Of a stretch of 5,911 bases of DNA, positions 1-5,911 are shown piece by piece. This DNA comes from Micrococcaceae bacterium (lineage in GTDB: Bacteria; Actinomycetota; Actinomycetes; Actinomycetales; Micrococcaceae). The DNA lies in contig DNHA01000305.1 of NCBI GenBank assembly GCA_003486025.1, positions 1 through 5,911 on the forward strand, written 5' to 3'. The position numbers were made by a program, and so were the translations under genes. The number at the start of each line of letters is the position of its first letter. Positions within the stretch are counted from its first letter, which is position 1. The notes beneath the pieces were generated by a model. It was not told the DNA's origin and made no database searches. It saw nothing but the letters and a program-made list of their open reading frames with translations.

Positions 1-1
1 A

Positions 2-637
2 GTCGCCGGTTTGCGTTGGGCCGGCGCACTATTGGGCGCACGCGGCCAGGTCCTTCCGATGAGCACGGTTCCTTTGTCCATTCACGGCGACGTGCTTGAA
101 GCCGACGAAGTGACCGATACGCTGATCAAGCGACGCATCAACGGGCAAGCCCAACTTGCGGCTGCCGGGGGTGGGGGATTGGTCGCTAACGTTCATCTCG
201 AGCCAGTTGATGCGCCAGCTTGTTCCGAAGCATTGGACGCGATTGAGCTCGCCGACTGGGTCATCCTTGGCCCCGGGTCTTGGTATACCTCGGTGTTGCC
301 GCATTTATTGCTTCCCGATATGCGCCAGGCCCTTGCCGACACCACGGCCAAAAAACTGCTGACGATGAACCTGGCCACGGACACCGCTGAAACCAGCGGG
401 ATGGACGCTGCAGCGCATCTTGAAGTGTTGGGACGCTACGCTCCTGAGGTAAAATTCGATGCGATTATCGCAGATGAAGCGCGGATTCGTAACAAGGAGA
501 GATTTGAGCTGGCAGCGCAAAAACTCGGTGCTCGTGTCTTCTTTAGTAGAGTAGGGGTATCTGACGGTCGTGCCGAGCACGACCCGTTGCGCTTAGCGGC
601 GGCCTATCATGAGGTGTTTACCGCAATAGGATCCTAA
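2..637 (+). CDS. yvcK: YvcK/CofD-like protein (gluconeogenesis factor family), 5'-truncated
   Basis: This is the C-terminal part of a YvcK-type protein of the CofD-like superfamily. The frame is open to the left edge (codons Val-Ala-Gly precede the TTG at 11), so that TTG is an internal Leu codon and not a start. About 211 residues are visible, roughly the last two thirds of a family protein of about 320-340 residues. Family hallmarks seen, counting from the Leu codon at 11: VLPMSTVPL (14-22), LEPVDAPAC (63-71), the glycine-rich GPGSWYTSV (87-95), NLATDTAETSGM (120-131) and DGRAEHDP (185-192). In Bacillus and Mycobacterium, family members bind UDP-sugars and are needed for normal envelope growth on gluconeogenic carbon; that role is carried over here by homology. 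It lies 27 nt upstream of whiA, the usual actinobacterial order in which rapZ and uvrC would be expected further upstream, outside the window. The TAA stop sits in the loop of a short inverted repeat. Confidence 0.93.
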   Translation, partial: VAGLRWAGALLGARGQVLPMSTVPLSIHGDVLEADEVTDTLIKRRINGQAQLAAAGGGGLVANVHLEPVDAPACSEALDAIELADWVILGPGSWYTSVLPHLLLPDMRQALADTTAKKLLTMNLATDTAETSGMDAAAHLEVLGRYAPEVKFDAIIADEARIRNKERFELAAQKLGARVFFSRVGVSDGRAEHDPLRLAAAYHEVFTAIGS

Positions 638-645
638 CCGGATCC
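629..645. repeat. Short inverted repeat around the yvcK stop codon
   Basis: GGATCC at 629-634 and again at 640-645 are each self-complementary and can pair as a 6-bp stem with loop TAACC. The loop contains the yvcK TAA. No T run follows, so this is not a convincing terminator. It ends 4 nt before the whiA ribosome binding site (AAGGGAG, 650-656), so it could slightly influence whiA translation, but it may equally be chance. Confidence 0.3.
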
Positions 646-664
646 ATGTAAGGGAGTTTGATTC

Positions 665-1645
665 ATGGCATTGACGGCTTCCGTCAAAGACGAGCTGTCG
701 CGGGTTGAGATTCGCAAGCCATCGGTACGTAAGGCCGAGGTTTCGACCATGCTCCGCTTCAGCGGCGGACTACATATTGTCTCCGGGCGAATAGTTATCG
801 AGGCCGAGGTGGACCTGGCTGCGACTGCTCGCAGGCTCAAGGTCGCCATTGGCGAGCTGTACGGACACGACGCAGAGATTGTCATGGTCTCCGGTTCCGG
901 AATCCGCAAGGGCAGCCGATACATCGTGCGCGTCGCCAAAGATGGCGAAGTTCTGGCGCGGCAGACCGGCCTGCTTGATCAGCGTGGACGGCCGGTTCGT
1001 GGGCTTCCCTCGGTGATTGTCAACGGTTCCACCGCGGATGCCGAAGCGGTCTGGCGTGGTGCGTTCCTATCGCATGGTTCGCTGACCGAACCTGGACGAA
1101 GTTCCGCATTGGAAATCACTTGCCCTGGACCGGAAGCCGCGCTGGCTCTGGTCGGTGCTGCCCGACGCCTGGACCTCACTGTGAAAGCGCGCGAGGTACG
1201 TGGCGTGGACCGCGTGGTCATTCGCGACGGGGATGCTATCGCTCAGCTTTTGACCCGCATGGGTGCGCATGATGCGCTCATGGTGTGGGAAGAGCGTCGG
1301 ATGCGCAAGGAGGTTCGCGCAACTGCGAACCGGCTGGCGAATTTCGATGATGCCAACCTGCGCCGAAGTGCACAGGCCGCGGTGGCTGCCGGTGCACGTG
1401 TAGAGCGGGCGTTGGAAATTCTTGGTGACGAGGTGCCCGAGCATCTGCGCTACGCCGGAGTCCTGCGTCTGGAGCACAAGCAAGCGTCGTTGGACGAGCT
1501 GGGCCGGATGGCTGAGCCGCCGATGACCAAAGACGCGATTGCCGGTCGCATTCGCCGCCTTTTGGCGATGGCTGATAAAAAAGCCGGTGATATGGGAATA
1601 CCTGGCACGGAGTCCAGTGTTCCAGTAGATGAACTGGAACAGTAA
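665..1645 (+). CDS. whiA: DNA-binding protein WhiA (sporulation/cell-division regulator)
   Basis: WhiA, 326 residues, is full length for the family. The N-terminal part (about residues 20-205) matches the degenerate LAGLIDADG homing-endonuclease fold. It includes the stretch [16 protein letters not shown] at 130-145, where the endonuclease acidic catalytic residues are not preserved, so it binds but should not cut DNA. The C-terminal part (about 225-305) is the helix-turn-helix region, with [21 protein letters not shown] at 274-294. In Streptomyces, WhiA works with WhiB to switch on division genes such as ftsZ during sporulation. In non-sporulating Gram-positives it affects division and chromosome segregation, which is the likelier role here. 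The ATG start is preceded by AAGGGAG (650-656) with 8 nt spacing, and the N-terminus [13 protein letters not shown] is typical of actinobacterial WhiA. It probably shares a transcript with yvcK. The last codons overlap a 9-bp inverted repeat. Confidence 0.97.
   Translation: MALTASVKDELSRVEIRKPSVRKAEVSTMLRFSGGLHIVSGRIVIEAEVDLAATARRLKVAIGELYGHDAEIVMVSGSGIRKGSRYIVRVAKDGEVLARQTGLLDQRGRPVRGLPSVIVNGSTADAEAVWRGAFLSHGSLTEPGRSSALEITCPGPEAALALVGAARRLDLTVKAREVRGVDRVVIRDGDAIAQLLTRMGAHDALMVWEERRMRKEVRATANRLANFDDANLRRSAQAAVAAGARVERALEILGDEVPEHLRYAGVLRLEHKQASLDELGRMAEPPMTKDAIAGRIRRLLAMADKKAGDMGIPGTESSVPVDELEQ
1618..1641. repeat. Perfect 9-bp inverted repeat at the whiA 3' end
   Basis: TGTTCCAGT (1618-1626) and ACTGGAACA (1633-1641) are perfect reverse complements around the loop AGATGA. 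The right arm ends 1 nt before the whiA TAA. The encoded tail (around VPVDELEQ) is beyond the helix-turn-helix, in a part I recall as poorly conserved, so coding constraint does not obviously explain the symmetry. It could be an RNA hairpin protecting or ending the whiA mRNA, or a DNA operator for the sodA promoter region; the right arm ends 66 nt before the sodA ATG. No known regulator motif is claimed. The symmetry is seen directly; the function is unknown. Confidence 0.45.
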
Positions 1646-1654
1646 AAGATGTCC

Positions 1655-1674
1655 CCGCGGGAGACCTCCCGCGG
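1655..1674 (+). terminator. GC-rich hairpin between whiA and sodA, possible U-less terminator
   Basis: CCGCGGGA (1655-1662) pairs perfectly with TCCCGCGG (1667-1674) around the tetraloop GACC, 9 nt after the whiA stop. The stem is very stable, but the following bases (AGATTCAACC) contain no T run, so it is not a canonical intrinsic terminator. Actinobacteria are thought to use some hairpins without T runs, so partial termination of the yvcK-whiA transcript is possible. Only 33 nt separate it from the sodA ATG, leaving almost no room for a sodA promoter downstream of it. If it ended transcription fully, sodA would have no obvious source of mRNA, so partial readthrough or mRNA stabilisation or processing is more likely. 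Confidence 0.45.
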
Positions 1675-1707
1675 AGATTCAACCAATTGAGAAGATTGAG
1701 GAGAATC

Positions 1708-2337
1708 ATGGCTGTTTATTCACTGCCTGAATTGCAGTACGACTACGCTGCACTGGAGCCGAACATCTCGGCTCGCATCATGGAGCTGCACCACTCGAAG
1801 CACCACGCAACGTACGTTGCTGGCGCAAACTCGGCGTTGGAGCAGTTGGCAGAAGCCCGCGAAAAGGGCGAATTCGGTAACATCCCGAAGCTGTCGAAGG
1901 ACCTGGCATTCCACTTGGGTGGACACACCAACCACTCGATCTTCTGGAACAACCTCTCCCCAGAAGGCGGCGACAAGCCAGTAGGCGAGCTGGCAGCAGC
2001 CTTGGACGAGTTCTTCGGCTCGTTCGACGCTTTCCGCGGCCACTTCACCGCTTCGGCCATGAGCCTGCAGGGTTCGGGCTGGGCAATCCTGGCTTACGAG
2101 CCACTGGGTGGCCAGCTGGTCATCGAACAGCTCTACGATCAGCAGGGCAACGTTCCAGTAGGAACCATCCCGCTGTTGATGCTGGACATGTGGGAGCACG
2201 CCTTCTACCTGGACTACGTCAACGTCAAGGCTGACTACGTCAAGGCCTTCTGGAACATCGTGAACTGGGCAGATGTCCAGGCACGCTTCGAAGCAGCCCG
2301 CACCGGTGCCGCTTCGCTCATCGTTCCAGGTAAGTAA
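1708..2337 (+). CDS. sodA: Superoxide dismutase, Fe/Mn family, predicted Mn-type
   Basis: Cytoplasmic superoxide dismutase, 209 residues, without a signal peptide. It converts superoxide to oxygen and hydrogen peroxide. The four metal ligands of the family are present: His28 (in ELHHSKHH), His76 ([10 protein letters not shown]), Asp160 and His164 ([12 protein letters not shown]). The second-sphere Tyr is Tyr36. Position 145 is Gln (LYDQQGN), where the iron enzyme of Mycobacterium tuberculosis has His; Gln there is associated with Mn enzymes, so Mn or cambialistic use is inferred. The frame stays open upstream to a TTG at 1687, but ATG 1708 is chosen because AGGAG (1699-1703) precedes it by 4 nt and the protein then begins MAVYSLPEL, matching family N-termini and giving the same ligand numbering as the mycobacterial enzyme. 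Codon choice is strongly restricted (CTG, AAC and AAG dominate), suggesting high expression. A hairpin precedes it and a terminator-like hairpin follows 8 nt after its stop. Confidence 0.97.
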   Translation: MAVYSLPELQYDYAALEPNISARIMELHHSKHHATYVAGANSALEQLAEAREKGEFGNIPKLSKDLAFHLGGHTNHSIFWNNLSPEGGDKPVGELAAALDEFFGSFDAFRGHFTASAMSLQGSGWAILAYEPLGGQLVIEQLYDQQGNVPVGTIPLLMLDMWEHAFYLDYVNVKADYVKAFWNIVNWADVQARFEAARTGAASLIVPGK

Positions 2338-2344
2338 TTTAGTT

Positions 2345-2378
2345 TGAATTGACCTTCGGGTAATTCACCTCACATTTT
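2345..2378 (+). terminator. Candidate sodA terminator with a UUCG tetraloop
   Basis: Seven bases after the sodA stop, TGAATT (2345-2350) pairs with AATTCA (2362-2367). Inside, CC (2353-2354) pairs with GG (2359-2360) around TTCG, giving the cUUCGg cap known to be unusually stable in RNA. Between them is one G-U or A-U pair with a one-base bulge. TTTT follows at 2375-2378, after a 7-nt gap. The position, cap and short T run fit an intrinsic terminator, though the lower stem is A/T-rich and the T run is short and displaced. It probably insulates sodA from the gap operon. The T run lies inside the candidate gap promoter. Confidence 0.5.
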
Positions 2379-2398
2379 CCGCGATTATCGCGTAGGAT
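2369..2398 (+). promoter_or_regulatory. Candidate gap operon promoter
   Basis: TAGGAT (2393-2398) is a good actinobacterial -10 of the TANNNT type. Eighteen bases upstream, CTCACA (2369-2374) matches four of six positions of TTGACA. By spacing, transcription would start near A2405, giving a leader of about 133 nt before the gap GTG. It lies just after the sodA terminator candidate, which is where a separate promoter for gap-pgk-tpiA-secG would be expected. The -35 is only fair; start-site mapping would decide. Confidence 0.45.
2380..2392. promoter_or_regulatory. Operator-like 13-bp dyad inside the gap promoter
   Basis: CGCGAT (2380-2385) and ATCGCG (2387-2392) are perfect reverse complements around a single T. 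The central spacing is too small for an RNA hairpin, so protein binding to DNA is the likelier meaning. The dyad fills the -35/-10 spacer and touches the -10 hexamer, so a bound protein would be expected to affect RNA polymerase. I do not recognise the regulator. CG-rich palindromes can occur by chance in moderately GC-rich DNA, so confidence is limited. Confidence 0.35.
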
Positions 2399-2411
2399 GT
2401 TACAAGTGTGT

Positions 2412-2441
2412 TGCGGACCTCGCATTTTTGCGAGGTCCGCA
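2412..2441. repeat. 13-bp perfect stem-loop in the gap leader
   Basis: TGCGGACCTCGCA (2412-2424) and TGCGAGGTCCGCA (2429-2441) are perfect reverse complements around a TTTT loop. It is the strongest inverted repeat in the window. No T run follows, and a better placed terminator candidate already follows sodA. With the promoter proposed at 2369-2398, it would lie about 7 nt from the 5' end of the gap mRNA. There it could stabilise the transcript, as 5'-terminal stems do elsewhere, or form part of a cis-regulatory RNA. A second role as a backup or bidirectional terminator cannot be excluded. The structure is seen directly; the role is inferred. Confidence 0.55.
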
Positions 2442-2461
2442 TATCACGGCACAACGGAGTG

Positions 2462-3559
<1,098 letters not shown>

Positions 3560-3561
3560 AC

Positions 3562-4788
3562 ATGACTTCCCACACTCTCGACGATTTACTCGCTGACGGT
3601 GTCCGCGGGCGGTACGTTTTGGTTCGCAGTGACCTGAACGTACCGCTCGACGGGGCGACCGTAACTGATGACGGACGCGTACGCGCGTCCCTTCCTGTGA
3701 TCACCAAACTGACCGAGGCTGGCGCCAAGGTCATCGTGATGGCACACCTGGGCCGCCCTAAGGGCCAGGTCGATTCGAAGTATTCCATCGCTCCGGCAGC
3801 ACATCGGTTGAACGAGCTATCTGACTTCGAGGTCAGCGTAGCAACCGACGTCGTGGGCGACTCTGCCCGCGAGTCTGCGGCAGCGTTGGCCGAAGGTTCG
3901 GTTCTCGTACTTGAAAACGTGCGTTTCGACGCTCGCGAAACCTCCAAGGTGGATGCCGAGCGTGAGGAGTTCGCTAAGGCGTTGACCTTGCTGACCGGTG
4001 AAAACGGCGCATATGTGAACGACGCCTTTGGCGCGGTTCACCGCAAGCACGCTTCGGTCTTCGATATTGCTGCCTTGCTGCCTAGCTACCAGGGCGACCT
4101 CGTCGCTACTGAGATCAAGGTGCTCAAGACCTTGACCGAGGCTCCGAAGCGTCCCTACGTGGTCGTTTTGGGTGGTTCAAAGGTTTCGGACAAGCTTGCA
4201 GTCATTGACAACTTGCTGGGCAAAGCCGATCAGCTGCTGATCGGTGGAGGCATGGCCTTCACCTTCCTGAAGGCTCAGGGACACGCTATTGGCGGATCCC
4301 TGCTCGAAGAAGATCAGATTTCGGTCTGCCAGGAATACCTGGCCCGGGCCGAGAAGCTTGGCTGCGACATCATTGTTCCCAGCGACGTTGTGGTGGCCAG
4401 CAAGTTTGGCGCCGACGCCGAGCACGAGGTGCTTGATGCGGACAAGATCGAGGAAGCGAGCTTCGGCGCCAACGGTTTGGGCTTGGACATTGGTCCAAAG
4501 TCTGCGGAACTGTTCGCCAGCTACATCACGAGTGCAAACACGGTGTTCTGGAATGGACCCATGGGCGTCTTTGAAATCCCAGCATTTGCCGAGGGCACCC
4601 GTACGGTGGCTCAGGCTCTGGCTGACTCCGAAGCGTTCAGCGTAGTTGGCGGTGGCGACTCAGCTGCTGCAGTGCGTGCGCTGGGCTTCTCTGAGGATGA
4701 TTTCGGACATATCTCCACTGGTGGCGGAGCGTCGCTTGAATACCTTGAAGGCAAGACCCTGCCCGGTGTTGCCGCTTTGGAAGGCTGA
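3562..4788 (+). CDS. pgk: Phosphoglycerate kinase
   Basis: Cytoplasmic phosphoglycerate kinase, 408 residues, full length. It transfers the acyl phosphate of 1,3-bisphosphoglycerate to ADP, giving 3-phosphoglycerate and ATP, the step directly after Gap. The N-terminal substrate domain shows [11 protein letters not shown] (21-31), HLGRPKG (62-68, with His62 and Arg65), Arg121 in ENVRF and HRKHAS at 160-165. The C-terminal nucleotide domain shows LGGSKVSDK (203-211, with Lys207 and Lys211), WNGPMGVFE (330-338), GGGDSAAAV (363-371) and [13 protein letters not shown] (385-397). All the expected residues are present. ATG 3562 gives the usual N-terminus with [15 protein letters not shown] near residue 17. 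Only 16 nt separate it from gap, and the upstream sequence has no strong Shine-Dalgarno. Translation is therefore probably coupled to gap or begins on a leaderless mRNA. The gene ends 3 nt before tpiA. Confidence 0.98.
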   Translation: MTSHTLDDLLADGVRGRYVLVRSDLNVPLDGATVTDDGRVRASLPVITKLTEAGAKVIVMAHLGRPKGQVDSKYSIAPAAHRLNELSDFEVSVATDVVGDSARESAAALAEGSVLVLENVRFDARETSKVDAEREEFAKALTLLTGENGAYVNDAFGAVHRKHASVFDIAALLPSYQGDLVATEIKVLKTLTEAPKRPYVVVLGGSKVSDKLAVIDNLLGKADQLLIGGGMAFTFLKAQGHAIGGSLLEEDQISVCQEYLARAEKLGCDIIVPSDVVVASKFGADAEHEVLDADKIEEASFGANGLGLDIGPKSAELFASYITSANTVFWNGPMGVFEIPAFAEGTRTVAQALADSEAFSVVGGGDSAAAVRALGFSEDDFGHISTGGGASLEYLEGKTLPGVAALEG

Positions 4789-4791
4789 ATT

Positions 4792-5607
4792 ATGACGATG
4801 TCGAATAACGGCGCCTACGTGCGCCAGCCGCTGATTGCCGGCAACTGGAAGATGAACATGGACCACGTCCAGGGCATCACCCTGGTGCAGAAATTGGCGT
4901 GGACCCTGAAGGATGCACAGCACGATTACGATCGTGCTGAGGTTGCGGTGTTCCCGCCGTTTACCGACATCCGTGGTGTGCAGACACTGACCCTTGGCGA
5001 CAAGCTGGACGTCGTGTATGGCGCTCAGGATCTGTCCGCCCAGGATTCCGGTGCGTACACCGGAGAAATCTCAGGTCAGTTCCTGAACAAGCTCGGATGC
5101 AGCTATGTGCTCGTTGGCCACTCGGAGCGGCGTGAATACCACAATGAGACCAACGCTGTAGTGGCTGCGAAGCTTCTCGCCGCCTACCGCCATGAGGTGA
5201 CTCCGGTACTTTGCGTAGGCGAAGGCCTTGAGGTGCGCCAGGCAGGCGAACACGTTTCCTACACGCTGGCACAGCTTGCCGAGTCGTTGGAGGGAGTTAC
5301 CGCCGAGCAGGCAGCGACATTGGTTGTTGCCTACGAGCCGGTATGGGCCATTGGAACCGGTGAAGTTGCCGGACCGGCAGACGCCCAGGAAATGTGCTCC
5401 GCGATTCGCGGGGCCCTGACGGAGCGTTTCGGTGAAGAAGTTGCGCAGAAGGCGCGCCTGCTTTACGGTGGCAGTGTCAAGGCTGCAAACGCCGCCGCAA
5501 TCATGCGTGAACGAGATGTTGATGGCGTGTTGGTCGGTGGTGCTAGCTTGGATGCCGAAGAATTTGCTAATATTGTAAGGTTCGAGCACCATCTGGTCAC
5601 CGACTGA
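4792..5607 (+). CDS. tpiA: Triosephosphate isomerase
   Basis: Cytoplasmic triosephosphate isomerase, 271 residues, interconverting dihydroxyacetone phosphate and glyceraldehyde 3-phosphate and so feeding Gap. It is slightly longer than the common length of about 250, mainly from an extended N-terminus. Catalytic residues are all visible: Asn18 and Lys20 in AGNWKMN (16-22), the electrophile His110 in LVGHSERRE (107-115), and the base Glu182 in [11 protein letters not shown] (180-190), which includes the mobile lid loop. Phosphate-binding backbone sites are YGGSVK (225-230) and GVLVGGASL (245-253). ATG 4792 is preferred because GGAAGG (4779-4784), inside the end of pgk, lies 7 nt upstream. An in-frame ATG at 4798 is 13 nt away and would lose only two residues, so it remains possible. 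The 3-nt spacing from pgk implies co-transcription and probably translational coupling. Confidence 0.98.
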   Translation: MTMSNNGAYVRQPLIAGNWKMNMDHVQGITLVQKLAWTLKDAQHDYDRAEVAVFPPFTDIRGVQTLTLGDKLDVVYGAQDLSAQDSGAYTGEISGQFLNKLGCSYVLVGHSERREYHNETNAVVAAKLLAAYRHEVTPVLCVGEGLEVRQAGEHVSYTLAQLAESLEGVTAEQAATLVVAYEPVWAIGTGEVAGPADAQEMCSAIRGALTERFGEEVAQKARLLYGGSVKAANAAAIMRERDVDGVLVGGASLDAEEFANIVRFEHHLVTD

Positions 5608-5615
5608 ATCTAATT

Positions 5616-5621
5616 AAAGGA
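5616..5621 (+). promoter_or_regulatory. Ribosome binding site deciding the secG TTG start
   Basis: AAAGGA lies 9 nt before TTG 5631. No ATG or GTG occurs in frame between the tpiA stop and this point, and the first internal Met codon (residue 33) falls after the first membrane segment. The site therefore supports TTG as the real start. Confidence 0.7.
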
Positions 5622-5630
5622 ACCGTCGAC

Positions 5631-5882
5631 TTGGATATCATCAAGATCATTCTGCAAGTACTGCTGGGCATTACCAGTGTCTTGCTAACCCTCCTGATCC
5701 TGCTTCATAAGGGTCGAGGCGGCGGTATGTCCGACATGTTCGGTGGCGGCATGACCAGCTCGATGGGTTCGTCAGGCGTTGCCGAGCGCAACCTGAACCG
5801 GATTACCATTATTTTGGGTCTGGTCTGGGGCGCCGTCATTATCGGCTTGGCGCTAGTGATGCGCTTTAGCGTCGAGTCTTAG
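5631..5882 (+). CDS. secG: Preprotein translocase subunit SecG
   Basis: SecG, 83 residues, a small inner-membrane subunit of the SecYEG export channel that assists SecA-driven protein translocation. It shows two hydrophobic helices, about residues 3-26 and 58-78, joined by a glycine-rich cytoplasmic loop. LLHKGRGGGMSDMFGGG (24-40) at the end of helix 1 is the conserved actinobacterial signature, followed by SSGVAERNLNRIT (47-59). The length is normal for the family. Translation starts at TTG, giving MDIIKIILQVLLGITS, which fits related proteins I recall. It follows tpiA by 23 nt without an obvious terminator or strong promoter, so it is most likely the last detectable gene of the gap operon. 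The gap-pgk-tpiA-secG order is widespread in actinobacteria and ties secretion capacity to a highly expressed transcript. Confidence 0.95.
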   Translation: MDIIKIILQVLLGITSVLLTLLILLHKGRGGGMSDMFGGGMTSSMGSSGVAERNLNRITIILGLVWGAVIIGLALVMRFSVES

Positions 5883-5911
5883 CAGACACCGAGTTGAGGG
5901 ACCCACGCAAG

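Noticed and set aside
665..1645. LAGLIDADG homing endonuclease
   Set aside because: The fold is that of WhiA: the endonuclease motif is degenerate without its acidic catalytic residues, the helix-turn-helix tail is present, and the gene sits in the standard whiA locus.
1687..1707. sodA start at TTG 1687 with seven extra residues
   Set aside because: The extra codons cover the Shine-Dalgarno sequence of ATG 1708 and add an Arg-rich leader not found in the family.
1720..2199. Long open frame on the minus strand opposite sodA (159 codons)
   Set aside because: It lies entirely within sodA, whose translation is unmistakable. The antisense product has no recognisable motif and the opening is explained by biased codon use on the plus strand. 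The same applies to the other antisense and out-of-frame openings over whiA, gap, pgk and tpiA.
4810..4825. GGCGC/GCGCC hairpin just inside tpiA as a translational regulator
   Set aside because: The stem is only 5 bp with a 6-nt loop. GGCGCC is itself palindromic, and Ala/Gly codons in GC-rich DNA produce such matches readily.
5548..5576. Internal secG promoter (TTGGAT, 17 nt, TATTGT) in the tpiA 3' end
   Set aside because: Both hexamers are poor matches inside coding sequence, and the 23-nt spacing to secG is adequately explained by co-transcription. RNA 5' ends near 5583 would revive it.
5885..5889. GACAC, the core reported for WhiA binding in Streptomyces, after secG
   Set aside because: A five-base word recurs by chance, also inside yvcK and sodA here, and it is not placed in a recognisable promoter.
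5883..5911. Start of a further gene or a terminator after secG
   Set aside because: Only 29 bases remain. I see no start codon with a ribosome binding site and no inverted repeat long enough to call.

Overview
The window is a compact, all plus-strand run of actinobacterial housekeeping genes. In order it carries the 3' part of a YvcK/CofD-like gene, whiA, sodA, gap, pgk, tpiA and secG. The organism is most likely a member of the Micrococcaceae, in the Arthrobacter/Glutamicibacter group. The reasons are the yvcK-whiA pair followed by the lower-glycolysis trio and secG, protein sequences that resemble remembered Arthrobacter orthologues closely, moderately high G+C by eye, GTG and TTG starts, and TANNNT-type -10 hexamers. 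The genus is an inference from memory; no database was searched.

Layout: (i) 2-637 is yvcK, cut by the left edge; (ii) 665-1645 is whiA, whose 3' end carries two back-to-back inverted repeats; (iii) 1708-2337 is sodA, closely followed by a UUCG-capped hairpin and a short T run that looks like its terminator; (iv) 2338-2537 is a 200-base non-coding gap holding that terminator, a candidate gap promoter with a 13-bp dyad between the -35 and -10, and a leader of about 133 nt with two strong hairpins and a possible anti-Shine-Dalgarno pairing; (v) 2538-5882 is gap-pgk-tpiA-secG, with intergenic spacings of 16, 3 and 23 nt, probably one operon. The last 29 bases (5883-5911) hold nothing I can call.

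How the genes work together: Gap, Pgk and TpiA catalyse consecutive reversible triose-phosphate steps of glycolysis and gluconeogenesis. YvcK is linked in other bacteria to growth on gluconeogenic carbon and to cell-envelope homeostasis. WhiA is a DNA-binding regulator of division and development genes. SodA removes superoxide in the cytoplasm. SecG is a small subunit of the protein-export channel that rides on the glycolytic operon in many actinobacteria.

I see no mobile element, CRISPR array, RNA gene or defence system. The coding content is ordinary. The part worth a second look is regulatory: the structured gap leader and promoter, the whiA-sodA junction, and the gap-pgk junction.
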